Notes: a model not told the origin generated them from the letters alone. A stretch of DNA of 64,000 nt from Geomonas azotofigens (GCF_018919395.1 NZ_JAHLME010000002.1:558001-622000), one strand, 5' to 3'; counted from the stretch's first letter, positions 16,915-26,495 are shown. Numbers and translations: made by a program.

Positions 16915-17915
16915 CCGGAAAGGGACGTCCCCCGCGCAAATACTCCCAGGCGGGCAGGGTCCACGACGTGATTCGCCTCATCGAGGCGCGTCACGGCATT
17001 TCCGTGGCCGAGCTCGCCGAGGAGACCGGCGTCAACAAGCGCACCATCCACCGCGACCTGGTCGCCATCCAGGAGGCAGGCTACCCGCTCATCTCCGACT
17101 GGCAGGATGGCGAAAAGGTGTACCGCTTCCTGACCCGGTTCAAGGACGTCCCTCCCATCAGCTTCACCCTGCAGGAGCTGATGACCCTTTCCCTTTTGCG
17201 CTCCCAGCTCGACCTCCTCAAGGGGACACCTTTCCTTGAGGACATGCAGAGCGTCTTCCGCAAGGTGAACTCGGTGCTGCCGCCGCGCCTCGCCGCCCAC
17301 ATGGAGCGCATCGCCGAGGTGTCCCTGCCGCTGTTGCAGGGCAAGCGCGACTACTCCCGCCACGCCGAATACCTGCAACTGATCCGCAACGCCCTGCTCT
17401 ACCAGCAGACCGTGGTCATCTCCTACCGTCCACCCAACCGACCCGAGCCGGTCGACTACCGGGTCGATCCCTACACGCTGCTGTTCCAGAAGGGCGGCAT
17501 CTACCTCCTTGGCTACGCGCAGGAGCGCGAGGCGCTGCGCACCTTCGCCGTCGAGCGGATCTGCGCCGTGGAGCCCTTGAAGGAGCGCTTCGAGATACCG
17601 GAGGGGTTCCATCCCGGCTCGGCGCTCGGCGAGGCGTTCGGCATCGTCGCCGAGCCCCCCATGGACGTCGTGATCAGATTCTCCGCGTCCATCGCGCACG
17701 CCATCAGGGACCGCGTCTGGCACTCGTCGCAGAAGATCGAGGAGCAGGCGGACGGCACCCTGCTGCTCAAGTTCCACGCCGGCGGCAAGATGGAGATCCT
17801 CGCCTGGCTCCTCTCCTACGGCGCGCACGCCGAACTGCTGCAACCGTTCCACCTTCGGGAGGAACTGGCGGGGATGGTGCAAGCCACCGCTCAGCTTTAC
17901 GACTCCCCCCGATAG
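16911..17915 (+). CDS. WYL-domain transcriptional regulator (YafY/DeoR-like)
   Basis: A 334-residue cytoplasmic regulator. An N-terminal helix-turn-helix (about residues 15-70, VAELAEETGVNKRTIHRDLVAIQ) is followed by a linker and a WYL domain (about residues 145-220, VVISYRPPNRPEPVDYRVDPYTLLFQKGGIYLLGY) and a WCX-like C terminus. WYL domains sense nucleic acids or nucleotides. The GTG start overlaps the helicase stop as GTGA, so the two are probably translationally coupled and may regulate the same process. The target is unknown. Confidence 0.88.
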   Translation: MTGKGRPPRKYSQAGRVHDVIRLIEARHGISVAELAEETGVNKRTIHRDLVAIQEAGYPLISDWQDGEKVYRFLTRFKDVPPISFTLQELMTLSLLRSQLDLLKGTPFLEDMQSVFRKVNSVLPPRLAAHMERIAEVSLPLLQGKRDYSRHAEYLQLIRNALLYQQTVVISYRPPNRPEPVDYRVDPYTLLFQKGGIYLLGYAQEREALRTFAVERICAVEPLKERFEIPEGFHPGSALGEAFGIVAEPPMDVVIRFSASIAHAIRDRVWHSSQKIEEQADGTLLLKFHAGGKMEILAWLLSYGAHAELLQPFHLREELAGMVQATAQLYDSPR

Positions 17916-18077
17916 TCCCTCCCCCTCCGGGGGCGGGGACGCTTGAGGCACCGGGGTCACTTCGTGTGACGGCGTGACGTTGTCGTCGCGTAAGTGCCCA
18001 GAGCCCAGCATCCCGTTTTCTCCCCTCCTCAGTCAGCACTATATATAATTCATCCCCCCCCCGGCTCTCACCCTGCG

Positions 18078-18106
18078 TTGACAACCATTTTCGTTCCGTA
18101 TATAAA
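18078..18106 (+). promoter_or_regulatory. Near-consensus sigma70 promoter of the methyltransferase gene
   Basis: TTGACA at 18078-18083, a 17-base spacer, and TATAAA at 18101-18106. The leader would be about 20 bases. Its position argues for the start at 18135 rather than the upstream in-frame start at 17994, which would lie ahead of the promoter. Confidence 0.75.
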
Positions 18107-18134
18107 AAGACCTTCAGATTCAGGAGGGCTTTTA

Positions 18135-19295
18135 ATGGCTGACGAAGTGGCAACGACGCAACTGGCAGAAATCATCCTCAAACGCATCCGCTCCCGCGGT
18201 GACATCACCTTCGCCTCCTTCATGGAGAGCGCTCTCTACGAACCCGACCTGGGCTACTACACCTCCCCGGGGCGCAAGGTAGGCGCCGAGGGGGATTTCT
18301 ACACCAGCATGAACGTGCACAGCGCCTTCGGCCGCCTGATCTCCCGTGAGATCGGCCGTTTCTGGGAACTGCTCGAGCGCCCCGCTTCCTTCACCGTCGC
18401 CGAAGCCGGCGCGGGGGGCGGTCAACTGGCGCAGGACATCCTCGACGCCATCGCCGAGGAGAACCCGAGCCTCTACGCCGCCCTCACCTACCGCCTGATC
18501 GAAAAGGAGCCGTCCCTCCAGGAGGCCCAGGCAGCGCGGCTCGCACAGCACGCGGATCACCTCGCCTGGAGCTCGCCGCAGGAGCTTTCCGACGGCGCGC
18601 TCAGGTTCACCGGCTGCATCATCTCCAACGAGCTGTTCGACGCCATGCCCGTGCACCTCGTCGAAATGGCGGAGGACGGCCTCAAGGAGGTCTTCGTCTC
18701 GGCGGACGCCAACGGCTTCCGCGAAAAGCTCCTCCCCCCGTCCACACCGGAACTCGCGGCCTACCTGGCGAAGTTCGAGGTACGGCTCATGCCGGGCCAG
18801 CGTGCCGAGATCAACCTCGCCGCGCCCGCCTGGATCGCCCGCGCCGCCACGACCCTGGAGCGCGGGTTCGTCCTCACCATCGATTACGGCTACCTCTCCG
18901 AGGAGCTCTACACTCCCCAACGGCGCAACGGCACCCTGCTCTGCTACCACAAGCACAGCACCAACGAGGACCCGTACCAGCTGGTGGGCGAGCAGGACAT
19001 CACTACCCACATCAACTTCAGCTCGCTGATCGAGGCGGGCAAGGAGGAGAACCTGGTCGCGGTCTGGTACGGCGAGCAGTACCGCTTCCTTTTGGGCGTG
19101 GGTCTCATGGAGGAGCTGATGAAGCTCGTGGCCCAGGCCAAGGACGAGCAGGAAAGCCTCAAGCACCGGCTCGCCATCAAGAAGCTGATGATGCCCGAAG
19201 GGGGGATGGGCGACACCTTCAAGGTGCTGATCCAGGCCAAGGGGGTACCAAACCCGCAGCTTCTCTGCATGAGGAAATGGGGGATGGGGCTTTGA
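18135..19295 (+). CDS. MidA/NDUFAF7-type SAM-dependent methyltransferase
   Basis: A 386-residue protein of the COG1565 family. The ATG at 18135 has CAGGAGGG 7 bases upstream. Seen: SFMESALYEPDLGYYT and the region with GDFYTSMNVHSAFG near the N terminus, the SAM motif VAEAGAGGGQLAQDIL, the family motif ISNELFDAMPVH, and FVLTIDYGYLSEELY. Mitochondrial relatives methylate an Arg of complex I subunit NDUFS2. A bacterial role on respiratory complex I is plausible but unproven here. The next gene overlaps its end by 19 bases. Confidence 0.88.
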   Translation: MADEVATTQLAEIILKRIRSRGDITFASFMESALYEPDLGYYTSPGRKVGAEGDFYTSMNVHSAFGRLISREIGRFWELLERPASFTVAEAGAGGGQLAQDILDAIAEENPSLYAALTYRLIEKEPSLQEAQAARLAQHADHLAWSSPQELSDGALRFTGCIISNELFDAMPVHLVEMAEDGLKEVFVSADANGFREKLLPPSTPELAAYLAKFEVRLMPGQRAEINLAAPAWIARAATTLERGFVLTIDYGYLSEELYTPQRRNGTLLCYHKHSTNEDPYQLVGEQDITTHINFSSLIEAGKEENLVAVWYGEQYRFLLGVGLMEELMKLVAQAKDEQESLKHRLAIKKLMMPEGGMGDTFKVLIQAKGVPNPQLLCMRKWGMGL

Positions 19296-19900
19296 CCCTC
19301 AAGGCCATCGTGTTCGACCTGGACGGGACGCTGTACCAGGAGGACCGCCTCGGAGAGGAGGTCAACCAGAGCGCCATCCATTACGTCGCCGACCTGAAGG
19401 GGGTCGCGCCGGCGGAGGCGGAAGCCATCCTGGAGGCGACCCGCACCGCCGACGGCGCCGGCGGCACGCTCAGTCGCGCCGTCGTGGCCCTTGGGGGAAC
19501 CCTGCCGGAGATGCACCGAAGGTTCGCCGCCGATTGCCATCCCGAAAGGCTGCTCAAGCCCGACCACCGCGTCCGGGAGCTGCTGCAGCTTCTGGCCACC
19601 CGCTTCCAACTGCACCTCTACACCAACAACAACCGCGACCTCTCCAGCCGGATCATGAAGCAGATAGCGGTGAGCGACCTGCTGGACCGGGTGTTCACCA
19701 TCGAGGATTACTGGATCCCCAAGCCGGATCGCCGCATCATCGAGGACATACTGACAAAGATCGGCTGCCGTCCACAGGAGACACTCTTTGTCGGGGACCG
19801 CTACCGCGTCGATCTGGCACTACCAGAATCGATGGGGTGCGCCGTCTTCGAGATGAAAACGACTGAAGAGCTGCTGACACTGGCAGATCTGGTACACTGA
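19277..19900 (+). CDS. HAD-superfamily hydrolase
   Basis: A 207-residue HAD phosphatase of the pyrimidine 5-nucleotidase/phosphoglycolate phosphatase kind. Motif I is FDLDGTLY near residue 13, motif II is LYTNNN, motif III includes the Lys of IPKPDRR, and motif IV is FVGDRYRVDLALP. A helical cap lies between motifs I and II. The start at 19277 has GAGGAA upstream and lies within the previous gene, so translational coupling is likely. The substrate cannot be inferred. Confidence 0.88.
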   Translation: MGDGALTLKAIVFDLDGTLYQEDRLGEEVNQSAIHYVADLKGVAPAEAEAILEATRTADGAGGTLSRAVVALGGTLPEMHRRFAADCHPERLLKPDHRVRELLQLLATRFQLHLYTNNNRDLSSRIMKQIAVSDLLDRVFTIEDYWIPKPDRRIIEDILTKIGCRPQETLFVGDRYRVDLALPESMGCAVFEMKTTEELLTLADLVH

Positions 19901-20045
19901 TAGCGCCGTGCTGAGACAAAACTCGGCCCGATTCTCCGCGCGCTATCAGAAAGAGACGTGGAGATGCACGGCTGACAGCATAAAGCCAGTGCAGGGTGTT
20001 TTGATCGACAGCATGCCAAGAAACTTGTTTTCCGAGGAGCTCGTC

Positions 20046-21446
20046 ATGGCACACCGGTTGGAAAAAGACACCATGGGGACCGTCGAGGTTCCGGAAGGCG
20101 CCTACTACGGCGCCCAGACGCAGCGCGCAGTCAACAACTTCCCCATCTCCGGCCTAAAGCCGCACCAGGCGCTGGTGCGCTCCACGGTACGGATCAAGAA
20201 ATGCGCGGCCATCGCCAACATGACCACGCACAGGCTCCCCAGGGAGCTGGGCGAGGCCATCGTCAAGGCCGCCGACGAGGCGCTCGCGGGGCAGTTCGCC
20301 GACCAGTTCGTGGTCGACCCGTTCCAGGCCGGCGCGGGGACGTCGCACAACATGAACGTGAATGAGGTGCTGGCCAACCGCGCCAACGAGATCCTCGGCG
20401 GCGCGATCGGCGAGTACGCCCGGGTCAACGCCAACGACCATGTCAACATGGCCCAGTCCACCAACGACGTCTTTCCGACCGCGATGCGGCTGGCGGCGCT
20501 GGAACTGGCCCAGGAACTGGACAACGAGTTGCGCGACCTTTCCGACGCGCTGGCGCGCAAGGGGATCGAGTTCGACCACATCCTGAAATCGGGGCGCACC
20601 CACCTGCAGGACGCGGTGCCGATCCGCCTGGGGCAGGAGTTCTCCGCATGGTCCATCGCCATCGCCAACAACCGCTCCGGTCTCGAGCGCGCCTTCCCGG
20701 GGCTGCGCGAACTGGGTATCGGCGGCACCGCGGTCGGGACCGGACTGAACGCCGAGCAGGCCTTCATCGACCTGATCGTCGAGGGACTCGCGCGCGAAAC
20801 CGGGCAGGAGCTGACCCGGGGCGAAAGCCTCGTCGAGCGGATGCAGAACATGGATCCCTTCGTCGCCCTCTCCTCCAGCGTCAAGGGGGCCGCCGTCAAC
20901 CTGATCAAGCTGGCCAACGACCTGCGCCTGCTCTCCTCCGGCCCCCGCACCGGCCTGGGGGAGATCAACCTTCCCGCCATGCAGCCCGGCTCGTCGATCA
21001 TGCCGGGCAAGGTGAACCCGGTGCTCCCGGAGGTGACCAACATGGTCTGCTTCCAGGTCATGGGGTGCGACCTCACCGTTAGCCTGGCGGCCCAGGCCGG
21101 GCAGCTGGAACTGAACGTGATGATGCCGGTGATCGCCTTCAACCTGCTCTTCTCCATGGAGATCCTGAAGAACTGCCTGCACCAGCTGACCTCGCTCTGC
21201 GTCACCGGGATCACCGCCAACGAGGAGCGCTGCCGCAACTTCCTGGATCAGTCCGTGGGGCTCGCTACGGTGCTTGCGCCCAGCATCGGCTACGCCGCCG
21301 CGGCCGAGGTGGCCAAGGAATCGGCCAAGAGCGGCAAGAGTATTCGCGAGGTGATCCTGGAGCGGGCAATCCTGACCGAGGAGGAACTCGAAGAGGTGCT
21401 GGCCCCCTACCCGCTCACCACCCCCGGCGTGCACGGCAAGGATTAG
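20046..21446 (+). CDS. aspA: Aspartate ammonia-lyase (fumarase/aspartase superfamily)
   Basis: A 466-residue lyase, the usual aspartase length. Seen: the N-terminal RLEKDTMGTVEVPEGAYYGA, GAGTSHNMNVNEV, NDHVNMAQSTNDVFPTAM and the superfamily signature GSSIMPGKVNPV. The later stretch GITANEERCRNFLDQSVGLAT with SGKSIREVILE resembles aspartases more than class II fumarases. It would deaminate aspartate to fumarate. I start at the ATG at 20046 after GAGGAGCTCGTC; longer upstream frames add nothing conserved. Fumarase activity is the main alternative. Confidence 0.82.
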   Translation: MAHRLEKDTMGTVEVPEGAYYGAQTQRAVNNFPISGLKPHQALVRSTVRIKKCAAIANMTTHRLPRELGEAIVKAADEALAGQFADQFVVDPFQAGAGTSHNMNVNEVLANRANEILGGAIGEYARVNANDHVNMAQSTNDVFPTAMRLAALELAQELDNELRDLSDALARKGIEFDHILKSGRTHLQDAVPIRLGQEFSAWSIAIANNRSGLERAFPGLRELGIGGTAVGTGLNAEQAFIDLIVEGLARETGQELTRGESLVERMQNMDPFVALSSSVKGAAVNLIKLANDLRLLSSGPRTGLGEINLPAMQPGSSIMPGKVNPVLPEVTNMVCFQVMGCDLTVSLAAQAGQLELNVMMPVIAFNLLFSMEILKNCLHQLTSLCVTGITANEERCRNFLDQSVGLATVLAPSIGYAAAAEVAKESAKSGKSIREVILERAILTEEELEEVLAPYPLTTPGVHGKD

Positions 21447-21526
21447 GAGGCGGCTCCCTTGCGGGGATGTAACCCGGTTCCGCTGGCAGGCAGGGACGGG
21501 AAAGGCCAGCGGGCCGCGTCGATGGC

Positions 21527-21554
21527 TTTGCAATTATTGTAAAAATCCTATAGA
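21527..21554 (+). promoter_or_regulatory. Candidate promoter of the NifU-like gene
   Basis: TTTGCA at 21527-21532 and TATAGA at 21549-21554 with a 16-base spacer. The leader would be about 33 bases, ending in a GGAGGAG ribosome site. Confidence 0.4.
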
Positions 21555-21593
21555 CTCATACCTGTTCCAAACCAAAGCTCACTGGAGGAGTAC

Positions 21594-21815
21594 ATGACTG
21601 AAGAAGTAAAAGCCATACTGGAGAACATCAGGCCGGCGCTTCAGGCGGACGGCGGCGATGTTGAACTCGTAGAAGTAACCGACGACGGGATTGTCAAGGT
21701 GCGTCTGGTGGGGGCATGCGGCCACTGCCCGATGTCCACCATGACCCTCAAGATGGGTATCGAAAGAACCATCAAAGAAAAGATCCCCGGCATCAAGGAA
21801 GTTGTTTCTGTCTAA
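21594..21815 (+). CDS. NifU C-terminal-like Fe-S scaffold protein
   Basis: A 73-residue protein consisting only of the NifU C-terminal (Nfu) domain. IRPALQADGGDVELV and the cluster-binding CxxC in ACGHCPMSTMTLK are diagnostic. Such Nfu proteins carry or transfer [4Fe-4S] clusters to apo-enzymes in the cytoplasm. It is a single-gene unit with its own terminator. In an organism rich in Fe-S and cytochrome proteins, a carrier role fits, but no client is suggested by the neighbours. Confidence 0.93.
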   Translation: MTEEVKAILENIRPALQADGGDVELVEVTDDGIVKVRLVGACGHCPMSTMTLKMGIERTIKEKIPGIKEVVSV

Positions 21816-21842
21816 CGGGTACCCCCCTTAGTCATATCACCC

Positions 21843-21890
21843 GAAGCGCGGAAGTAACTGGTTGACGTTATTTCCGCGCTTTTCGCTTTT
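21843..21890 (+). terminator. Terminator after the NifU-like gene
   Basis: AAGCGCGGAAGTAAC (21844-21858) pairs with GTTATTTCCGCGCTT (21867-21881) with one mismatch, followed by TTTCGCTTTT. It ends 11 bases before the phospholipase D-family start, so that gene may depend on readthrough or a start I cannot see. Confidence 0.8.
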
Positions 21891-21901
21891 GGATTCGGCC
21901 T

Positions 21902-23089
21902 ATGACCAGCATGCGGCGAAAAAGAAAGCAGTTGCTGTTTCAGACGGCGAAGTTCTTCGACTTTTTCAGGAGGAACACCGAGGCCGTCACCTTCATGGGC
22001 AACCGCGCCACGCTGTACCGCTACGGCTCCGAGTTCTTCACCGCCCTCTTGGAGGCGCTGCCCCAGGCCAAGGAAAGCATCTGCCTGGAGTTCTACACCA
22101 TCGCCGACGACGAGACCGGGCGCATTGTGGCCGACGCCCTCCTCGCCGCCGCCTCGCGCGGGGTACGGGTCTACGTGCTCTACGACTACATCGGCTGTTT
22201 CGACACCCCCGCCGCTTACTTCAAGAGGCTCGCCAAGGGAGGCGTCAATTGCGCCCCCTTCAACCCGCCCCCCTTCCGCCGGGGGATCGCCTGGTTCGAC
22301 AAGCGCGATCACCGCAAGATCGTCATCATCGACGGCTGGCGCATCTTCACCGGCGGCATGAACATCGCCGACGTCTACTCCGGCTTCGGCAAGAAAAAGA
22401 CCAACTGGCGCGACGTGGGACTACGGATCGAGGGCGAGGCGGGCCTCGAGTTATTGCGCCTGTTCCAGGAGACCTGGACCGAGGAGGTCGGGGTGCCACC
22501 GGTGGGAACCGATCCTGCCCCGCTGCCGGAACTTGACGGCGATGCCAAGGTCATGGTAGTGAACGGCGGACCGCACTTGAAGCGGAGCTTCATCAGGAGC
22601 GCCTTCAGGGTCGCCATCGCCGGGGCCTCCGAGAGCGTCACCATCGCCAGTCCCTATTTCATACCGGGACCGCGGGTGATCCGGTCGCTGCTGCGGGCCG
22701 CGGGACGCGGGGTGCGGGTCAGGCTCCTGCTCCCCTACAAGAGCGACGTCCCGCTGGTGCGCCTGGTAAGCCGGACCTACTACGGGCAGCTCTTGAGAAA
22801 CGGCGTGGAGATCCACGAGATGGACCGCGCCGTCCTGCACGCCAAGGTGCTCCTCATCGACGGCAACTGGACCATGGTCGGCTCCGCCAACATGGACCTG
22901 AGGAGCTTCCATCGCAACTACGAGCTGAACGTGGTGGTGGACAGCCACGATTTCGGCGCCCAGGTCGCCGACATGCTGGAAGCCGACTTCGCCGGCACCC
23001 GGCGCATCGTGCTGCACGAGCACGAGAAACGGGGCTGGCCGGTGCGCTTTTTGGAGCGCCTGTTCAGCCCGGTCGCCTGGTTTTTGTAA
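21902..23089 (+). CDS. Cardiolipin synthase-like phospholipase D family protein
   Basis: A 395-residue protein with two HKD motifs: DHRKIVIIDG near residue 140 and LHAKVLLIDGNWTMVGSANMD near residue 320. There are no N-terminal membrane helices, which resembles ClsB/YbhO-type synthases more than ClsA. It would transfer phosphatidyl groups at the inner membrane to make cardiolipin. The start is uncertain by three codons (ATG 21902 or 21911), and neither has a strong ribosome site. mutS2 follows after 65 bases. Confidence 0.88.
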   Translation: MTSMRRKRKQLLFQTAKFFDFFRRNTEAVTFMGNRATLYRYGSEFFTALLEALPQAKESICLEFYTIADDETGRIVADALLAAASRGVRVYVLYDYIGCFDTPAAYFKRLAKGGVNCAPFNPPPFRRGIAWFDKRDHRKIVIIDGWRIFTGGMNIADVYSGFGKKKTNWRDVGLRIEGEAGLELLRLFQETWTEEVGVPPVGTDPAPLPELDGDAKVMVVNGGPHLKRSFIRSAFRVAIAGASESVTIASPYFIPGPRVIRSLLRAAGRGVRVRLLLPYKSDVPLVRLVSRTYYGQLLRNGVEIHEMDRAVLHAKVLLIDGNWTMVGSANMDLRSFHRNYELNVVVDSHDFGAQVADMLEADFAGTRRIVLHEHEKRGWPVRFLERLFSPVAWFL

Positions 23090-23154
23090 TACGACAGGTT
23101 CGCTAAAATCCTCCCCCTTGGCTTTTGCCTGTTTCTTCCCCCGGAGTTATCTAC

Positions 23155-25500
23155 ATGATCGACAAGGACACCCTGAAGCGGCTGGAATTCGACAAGATCC
23201 TGGAAACCGCCGCAACCTTCGCCCACTGCGAGGCTTCCCACGACGGGGCCCTCGCCATAGCACCTCTGCAAAGCCGCCAGGAGATGGAACTGCGCCTGGG
23301 GCTCGTCGACGAGATACGCAAGCTGACCCGGCTCGGCATCGCGCTGAAGCTCGCCCCCTTCGAGGACATCACCCCGCAGGTTAAGGCGGTCCGCCCCAAG
23401 GGCGCGGTCATCGCCCCGATCGCGTTGCAGCGCTTCATCCCGACCCTGCGCGTCATGGCCGCGGTGGCGGCGCAGCTCTCCTTCCGCAGCGACGTCCCGC
23501 TGCTCGTGGCCGAGGCCGGCGTCGTCACCGGCTTCCCCGACCTTTTGAACCCGCTCGAGCACACCGTGAACGAGGAGGGAGAGATCCTCGATACCGCCTC
23601 GCGCCTTCTGGCCGACATCCGCGGCAGGAAGAAGGGACTCACCACCCGCATCAAGAAGCGGCTGGAGGAGATCGTGCGCGAGCGGCACACCGCGATCTTC
23701 CTGCAGGACGATTTCATCACCCAGAGGTCCGGGCGCTGGGTGATCCCGGTGCGCATGGACTCCAAGGGGATGGTCCCCGGCGTGGTGCACGACGTCTCCA
23801 ATTCGGGGGAGACCGCGTTCATGGAGCCCCTGGAGATCATCGGCCTCGCCAACGAGTTGGAGAACCTGGTGGCCGACGAGCGTGCCGAGGAGATCCGCAT
23901 CGTCCGGCAGATCTGCGACTGGATCAGGGAGGACGCCGAGGCGATCCTGCAGCAGTTCGAAGCGCTGGTGCAGCTCGACATCCTGAACTGCATCGCCACC
24001 CTGAGCGATCGCCTGAAGAGCGAGACACCGGTCATCGCCGACACCCCGACCATTCTTCTCAAGGGGGCGCGCCACCCGATCCTCACCCTGATGGGGAAGG
24101 ACGTGGTCCCCCTGGACCTGGAACTGGCCGCGGAGAACCGCGTCATGGTGGTCACCGGCCCGAACACCGGCGGCAAGACCATTGCCATCAAGAACGCCGG
24201 ACTCCTCTCGGTGATGGCGCTGTGCGGCATGCCGGTCCCCGCCCTCCCCGGCACCGTGCTGCCGCTGGTGCGAAGCATCCTGGTGGACATCGGCGACGAT
24301 CAGTCCATCGAGGAGAGCCTGTCCACCTTCTCGGCCCACATCTCCCAGATCTCCAGCATCATCAAGCGTGCCGACAACGGCGCGCTGGTGCTCCTGGACG
24401 AGCTCGGCACCGGCACTGAACCGGGACAGGGGGCGGCCATCGCCTGCGCGGTGCTGAAGGAGTTGCAGGACAAAGGGGCCCTGGTGGTGGCGACCACGCA
24501 CCTGACCGAGATCATCGGCTTCGTGCAGCGCGAGGCCGGGATGGTGAACGCGGCCATGGCCTTCGACCGGCAGAAGCTGGCGCCCCTGTACCGGCTGGTG
24601 GTTGGCGAGCCGGGCGAGTCGCACGCCCTCGAGATCGCCAGCCGCTACGGGCTCCCCGAGCGGGTGGTGAGCTTCGCACGGAGCATGATCGGCACCATGG
24701 AGGCCGACTTCCATGCCCTGCTGCGCGACCTGAAGGAGAAGCGCGAGCAGTTGGACCGCACCTTGGCCGAACTTTCAGAGCGCGAGGAGAAACTGGAACG
24801 CGCGGAGCATAGCCTGGTGGACCGTCGCGACGAGGCGGCGGCCCTGGTGCGGGACGCCCGCGAGAAGGGTCTCCTGGAAGCGCAGCAGATCATCGCCAAG
24901 GCGCGCCGCGAGGTGGCGGCCATGATCGACGAGGCCAAGCGCGAGAAGGCGCGCGAGGCCAAGGAGAAGCTTGACCAGGCGGCGCGCGAGGTCGAAGCGG
25001 AGCTGGACGGACTGCACCCGGAGGAGAACGTCGACCCGGACCAGGTCGCCGCCGGGGACGTCCTTTTCGTGAAACCGCTCAACTGCGACGCCACCATCCT
25101 CTCGGTCGATCGCCGCGCCGGCCGGGCCCGGGTGCGCGCCGGCAGCATGGAACTGGACGTCGCGCTCATATCGCTGTTAAAGCCCAAGGGGAAAGAGCCG
25201 AAGAAAGTACGTAAACAGCGCGCCCGGCAGCAGGAGGTCGAGACCAGCGCCCAGGAACCCGCAAGCAGCATCAACCTGCTCGGAATGCGGGTGGAGGAAG
25301 CCATCGGCGTGCTGGAGCCCTTCTTGAACCACGCGTCGCTGGATCGGATCTCCGAGGTGCGCGTGGTGCACGGCAAGGGGACCGGCGCCCTGATGAAGGG
25401 GGTACGGAGCTACCTGACCGGGCATCCGCTGGTGGCGGAATTCCGCACCGGCGAGCGCTTCGAAGGCGGCGACGGCGTGACGGTGGTGACGCTGCGCTAG
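23155..25500 (+). CDS. mutS2: MutS2 / RqcU-type ATPase with Smr domain
   Basis: A 781-residue MutS2 protein, standard length. It has the MutS core with Walker A GPNTGGKT (about residue 334), VDIGDDQSIEESLSTFSAHI and the Walker B LLDELGTGTEPGQGAA, then a long charged coiled coil (about 520-640). A C-terminal Smr domain starts near 704 (INLLGMRVEEAI, VRVVHGKGTGALMKGVRSYL). MutS2 limits recombination and, in some bacteria, splits collided ribosomes for rescue. The ATG at 23155 follows CGGAG; the upstream in-frame start is unlikely. Confidence 0.95.
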   Translation: MIDKDTLKRLEFDKILETAATFAHCEASHDGALAIAPLQSRQEMELRLGLVDEIRKLTRLGIALKLAPFEDITPQVKAVRPKGAVIAPIALQRFIPTLRVMAAVAAQLSFRSDVPLLVAEAGVVTGFPDLLNPLEHTVNEEGEILDTASRLLADIRGRKKGLTTRIKKRLEEIVRERHTAIFLQDDFITQRSGRWVIPVRMDSKGMVPGVVHDVSNSGETAFMEPLEIIGLANELENLVADERAEEIRIVRQICDWIREDAEAILQQFEALVQLDILNCIATLSDRLKSETPVIADTPTILLKGARHPILTLMGKDVVPLDLELAAENRVMVVTGPNTGGKTIAIKNAGLLSVMALCGMPVPALPGTVLPLVRSILVDIGDDQSIEESLSTFSAHISQISSIIKRADNGALVLLDELGTGTEPGQGAAIACAVLKELQDKGALVVATTHLTEIIGFVQREAGMVNAAMAFDRQKLAPLYRLVVGEPGESHALEIASRYGLPERVVSFARSMIGTMEADFHALLRDLKEKREQLDRTLAELSEREEKLERAEHSLVDRRDEAAALVRDAREKGLLEAQQIIAKARREVAAMIDEAKREKAREAKEKLDQAAREVEAELDGLHPEENVDPDQVAAGDVLFVKPLNCDATILSVDRRAGRARVRAGSMELDVALISLLKPKGKEPKKVRKQRARQQEVETSAQEPASSINLLGMRVEEAIGVLEPFLNHASLDRISEVRVVHGKGTGALMKGVRSYLTGHPLVAEFRTGERFEGGDGVTVVTLR

Positions 25501-25533
25501 TGTGTTGCAATCTCAGATGACTGCGGAGGCCTT

Positions 25534-26457
25534 ATGATCATCTCCATCGTAGCTGCCATGTCCGACAACAGGGTGATAGGCGCGCACGGGAAACTTCCCT
25601 GGGACATTCCCGCCGACCTGGCTCGTTTCCGAAGCCTCACCATGGGACATGCGGTGTTGATGGGGAGAAAAACCTTCGAGTCGATCGGCCACCCGCTGGA
25701 CGGGCGCAAGAACATCGTGCTCAGCAAGAGCATGGGGAGGACGGACGGGATCATCGTTGCCCGGACCCTCCAGGAAGGGATCGCGGCCGCCGAGGGGGAC
25801 GAGGAACTCTTCATCTGCGGCGGGGAAGAGGTGTTCCGGGAGGCCCTCCCCTTGTGTCAGAGGATCTACCTCACCGTGGTGCACGGCCACTACGAGGGGG
25901 ACGTCCATTTCCCTCAGCCCCCCTGCTCGTTCACGGAAATGCACCGGGAGGAATTCCTGCAGACCTCCCCCCCCACCTCGTATGTCGTGCTTGAGAAGGT
26001 GGACCAGATCCAGCCCGGGAGCGACATGTTCGAGCTCAGGGAGAAGGGGGTGGAGGCGTTGAACCGCCAACTCTACTTCTTGGCCCGCTGCTGCTTCGGG
26101 CAGGCCCAGGCCCTGGAGGATTCCCCGGAAACGGCATCCGACCTCGCCTATAGCCAGGCCAAAAGCGGAGGCGACGTAGGCGAAGCCCTGAAGCTTGCGG
26201 AGAGAGCCTTCCGCGACGATCCGGGCAACCTGCGCATCCGATTGAACCTGGGGCGCATCCAGGTGCTTTACGGCGAAAAGGGCAAAGGGCTGGAGACGCT
26301 GCGCAAGGGGGTGCAGTTGGGGGGCGGGCAGGAGTTCTATACCGAGCTGGCCAAGTGCGGCACCAGGGGGACCCCACCCATCAAGTCCCTGCCCCGAAGC
26401 CATCCGCTGAACCGGTATTTGGGGATCTTGATGCACAGGTTGAACATTCGGGGCTAG
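25534..26457 (+). CDS. Dihydrofolate reductase fused to a TPR-like domain
   Basis: A 307-residue protein. Residues 1 to about 165 are a full DHFR: MIISIVAAMSDNRVIG, GKLPWDIPADLARFR with the catalytic Asp, MGRKTFESIG, the NADPH-binding segment and LFICGGEEVF. It should reduce dihydrofolate to tetrahydrofolate. The remaining 140 residues are helical with TPR-like repeats (EALKLAERAFRDDPGNLRIRLNLGRIQVLYG). Ordinary bacterial DHFRs end near residue 160-170, so the tail is an extra module, presumably for protein contact. A GGAGG site precedes the ATG. It follows mutS2 by 33 bases. Confidence 0.9.
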   Translation: MIISIVAAMSDNRVIGAHGKLPWDIPADLARFRSLTMGHAVLMGRKTFESIGHPLDGRKNIVLSKSMGRTDGIIVARTLQEGIAAAEGDEELFICGGEEVFREALPLCQRIYLTVVHGHYEGDVHFPQPPCSFTEMHREEFLQTSPPTSYVVLEKVDQIQPGSDMFELREKGVEALNRQLYFLARCCFGQAQALEDSPETASDLAYSQAKSGGDVGEALKLAERAFRDDPGNLRIRLNLGRIQVLYGEKGKGLETLRKGVQLGGGQEFYTELAKCGTRGTPPIKSLPRSHPLNRYLGILMHRLNIRG

Positions 26458-26495
26458 CGAGGTCCGGGCATGCCCAATACGCCATGGTCTCCACT

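Noticed and set aside
22918-24714. 598-codon minus frame
   Set aside because: Antisense shadow of the phospholipase D-family and mutS2 genes.
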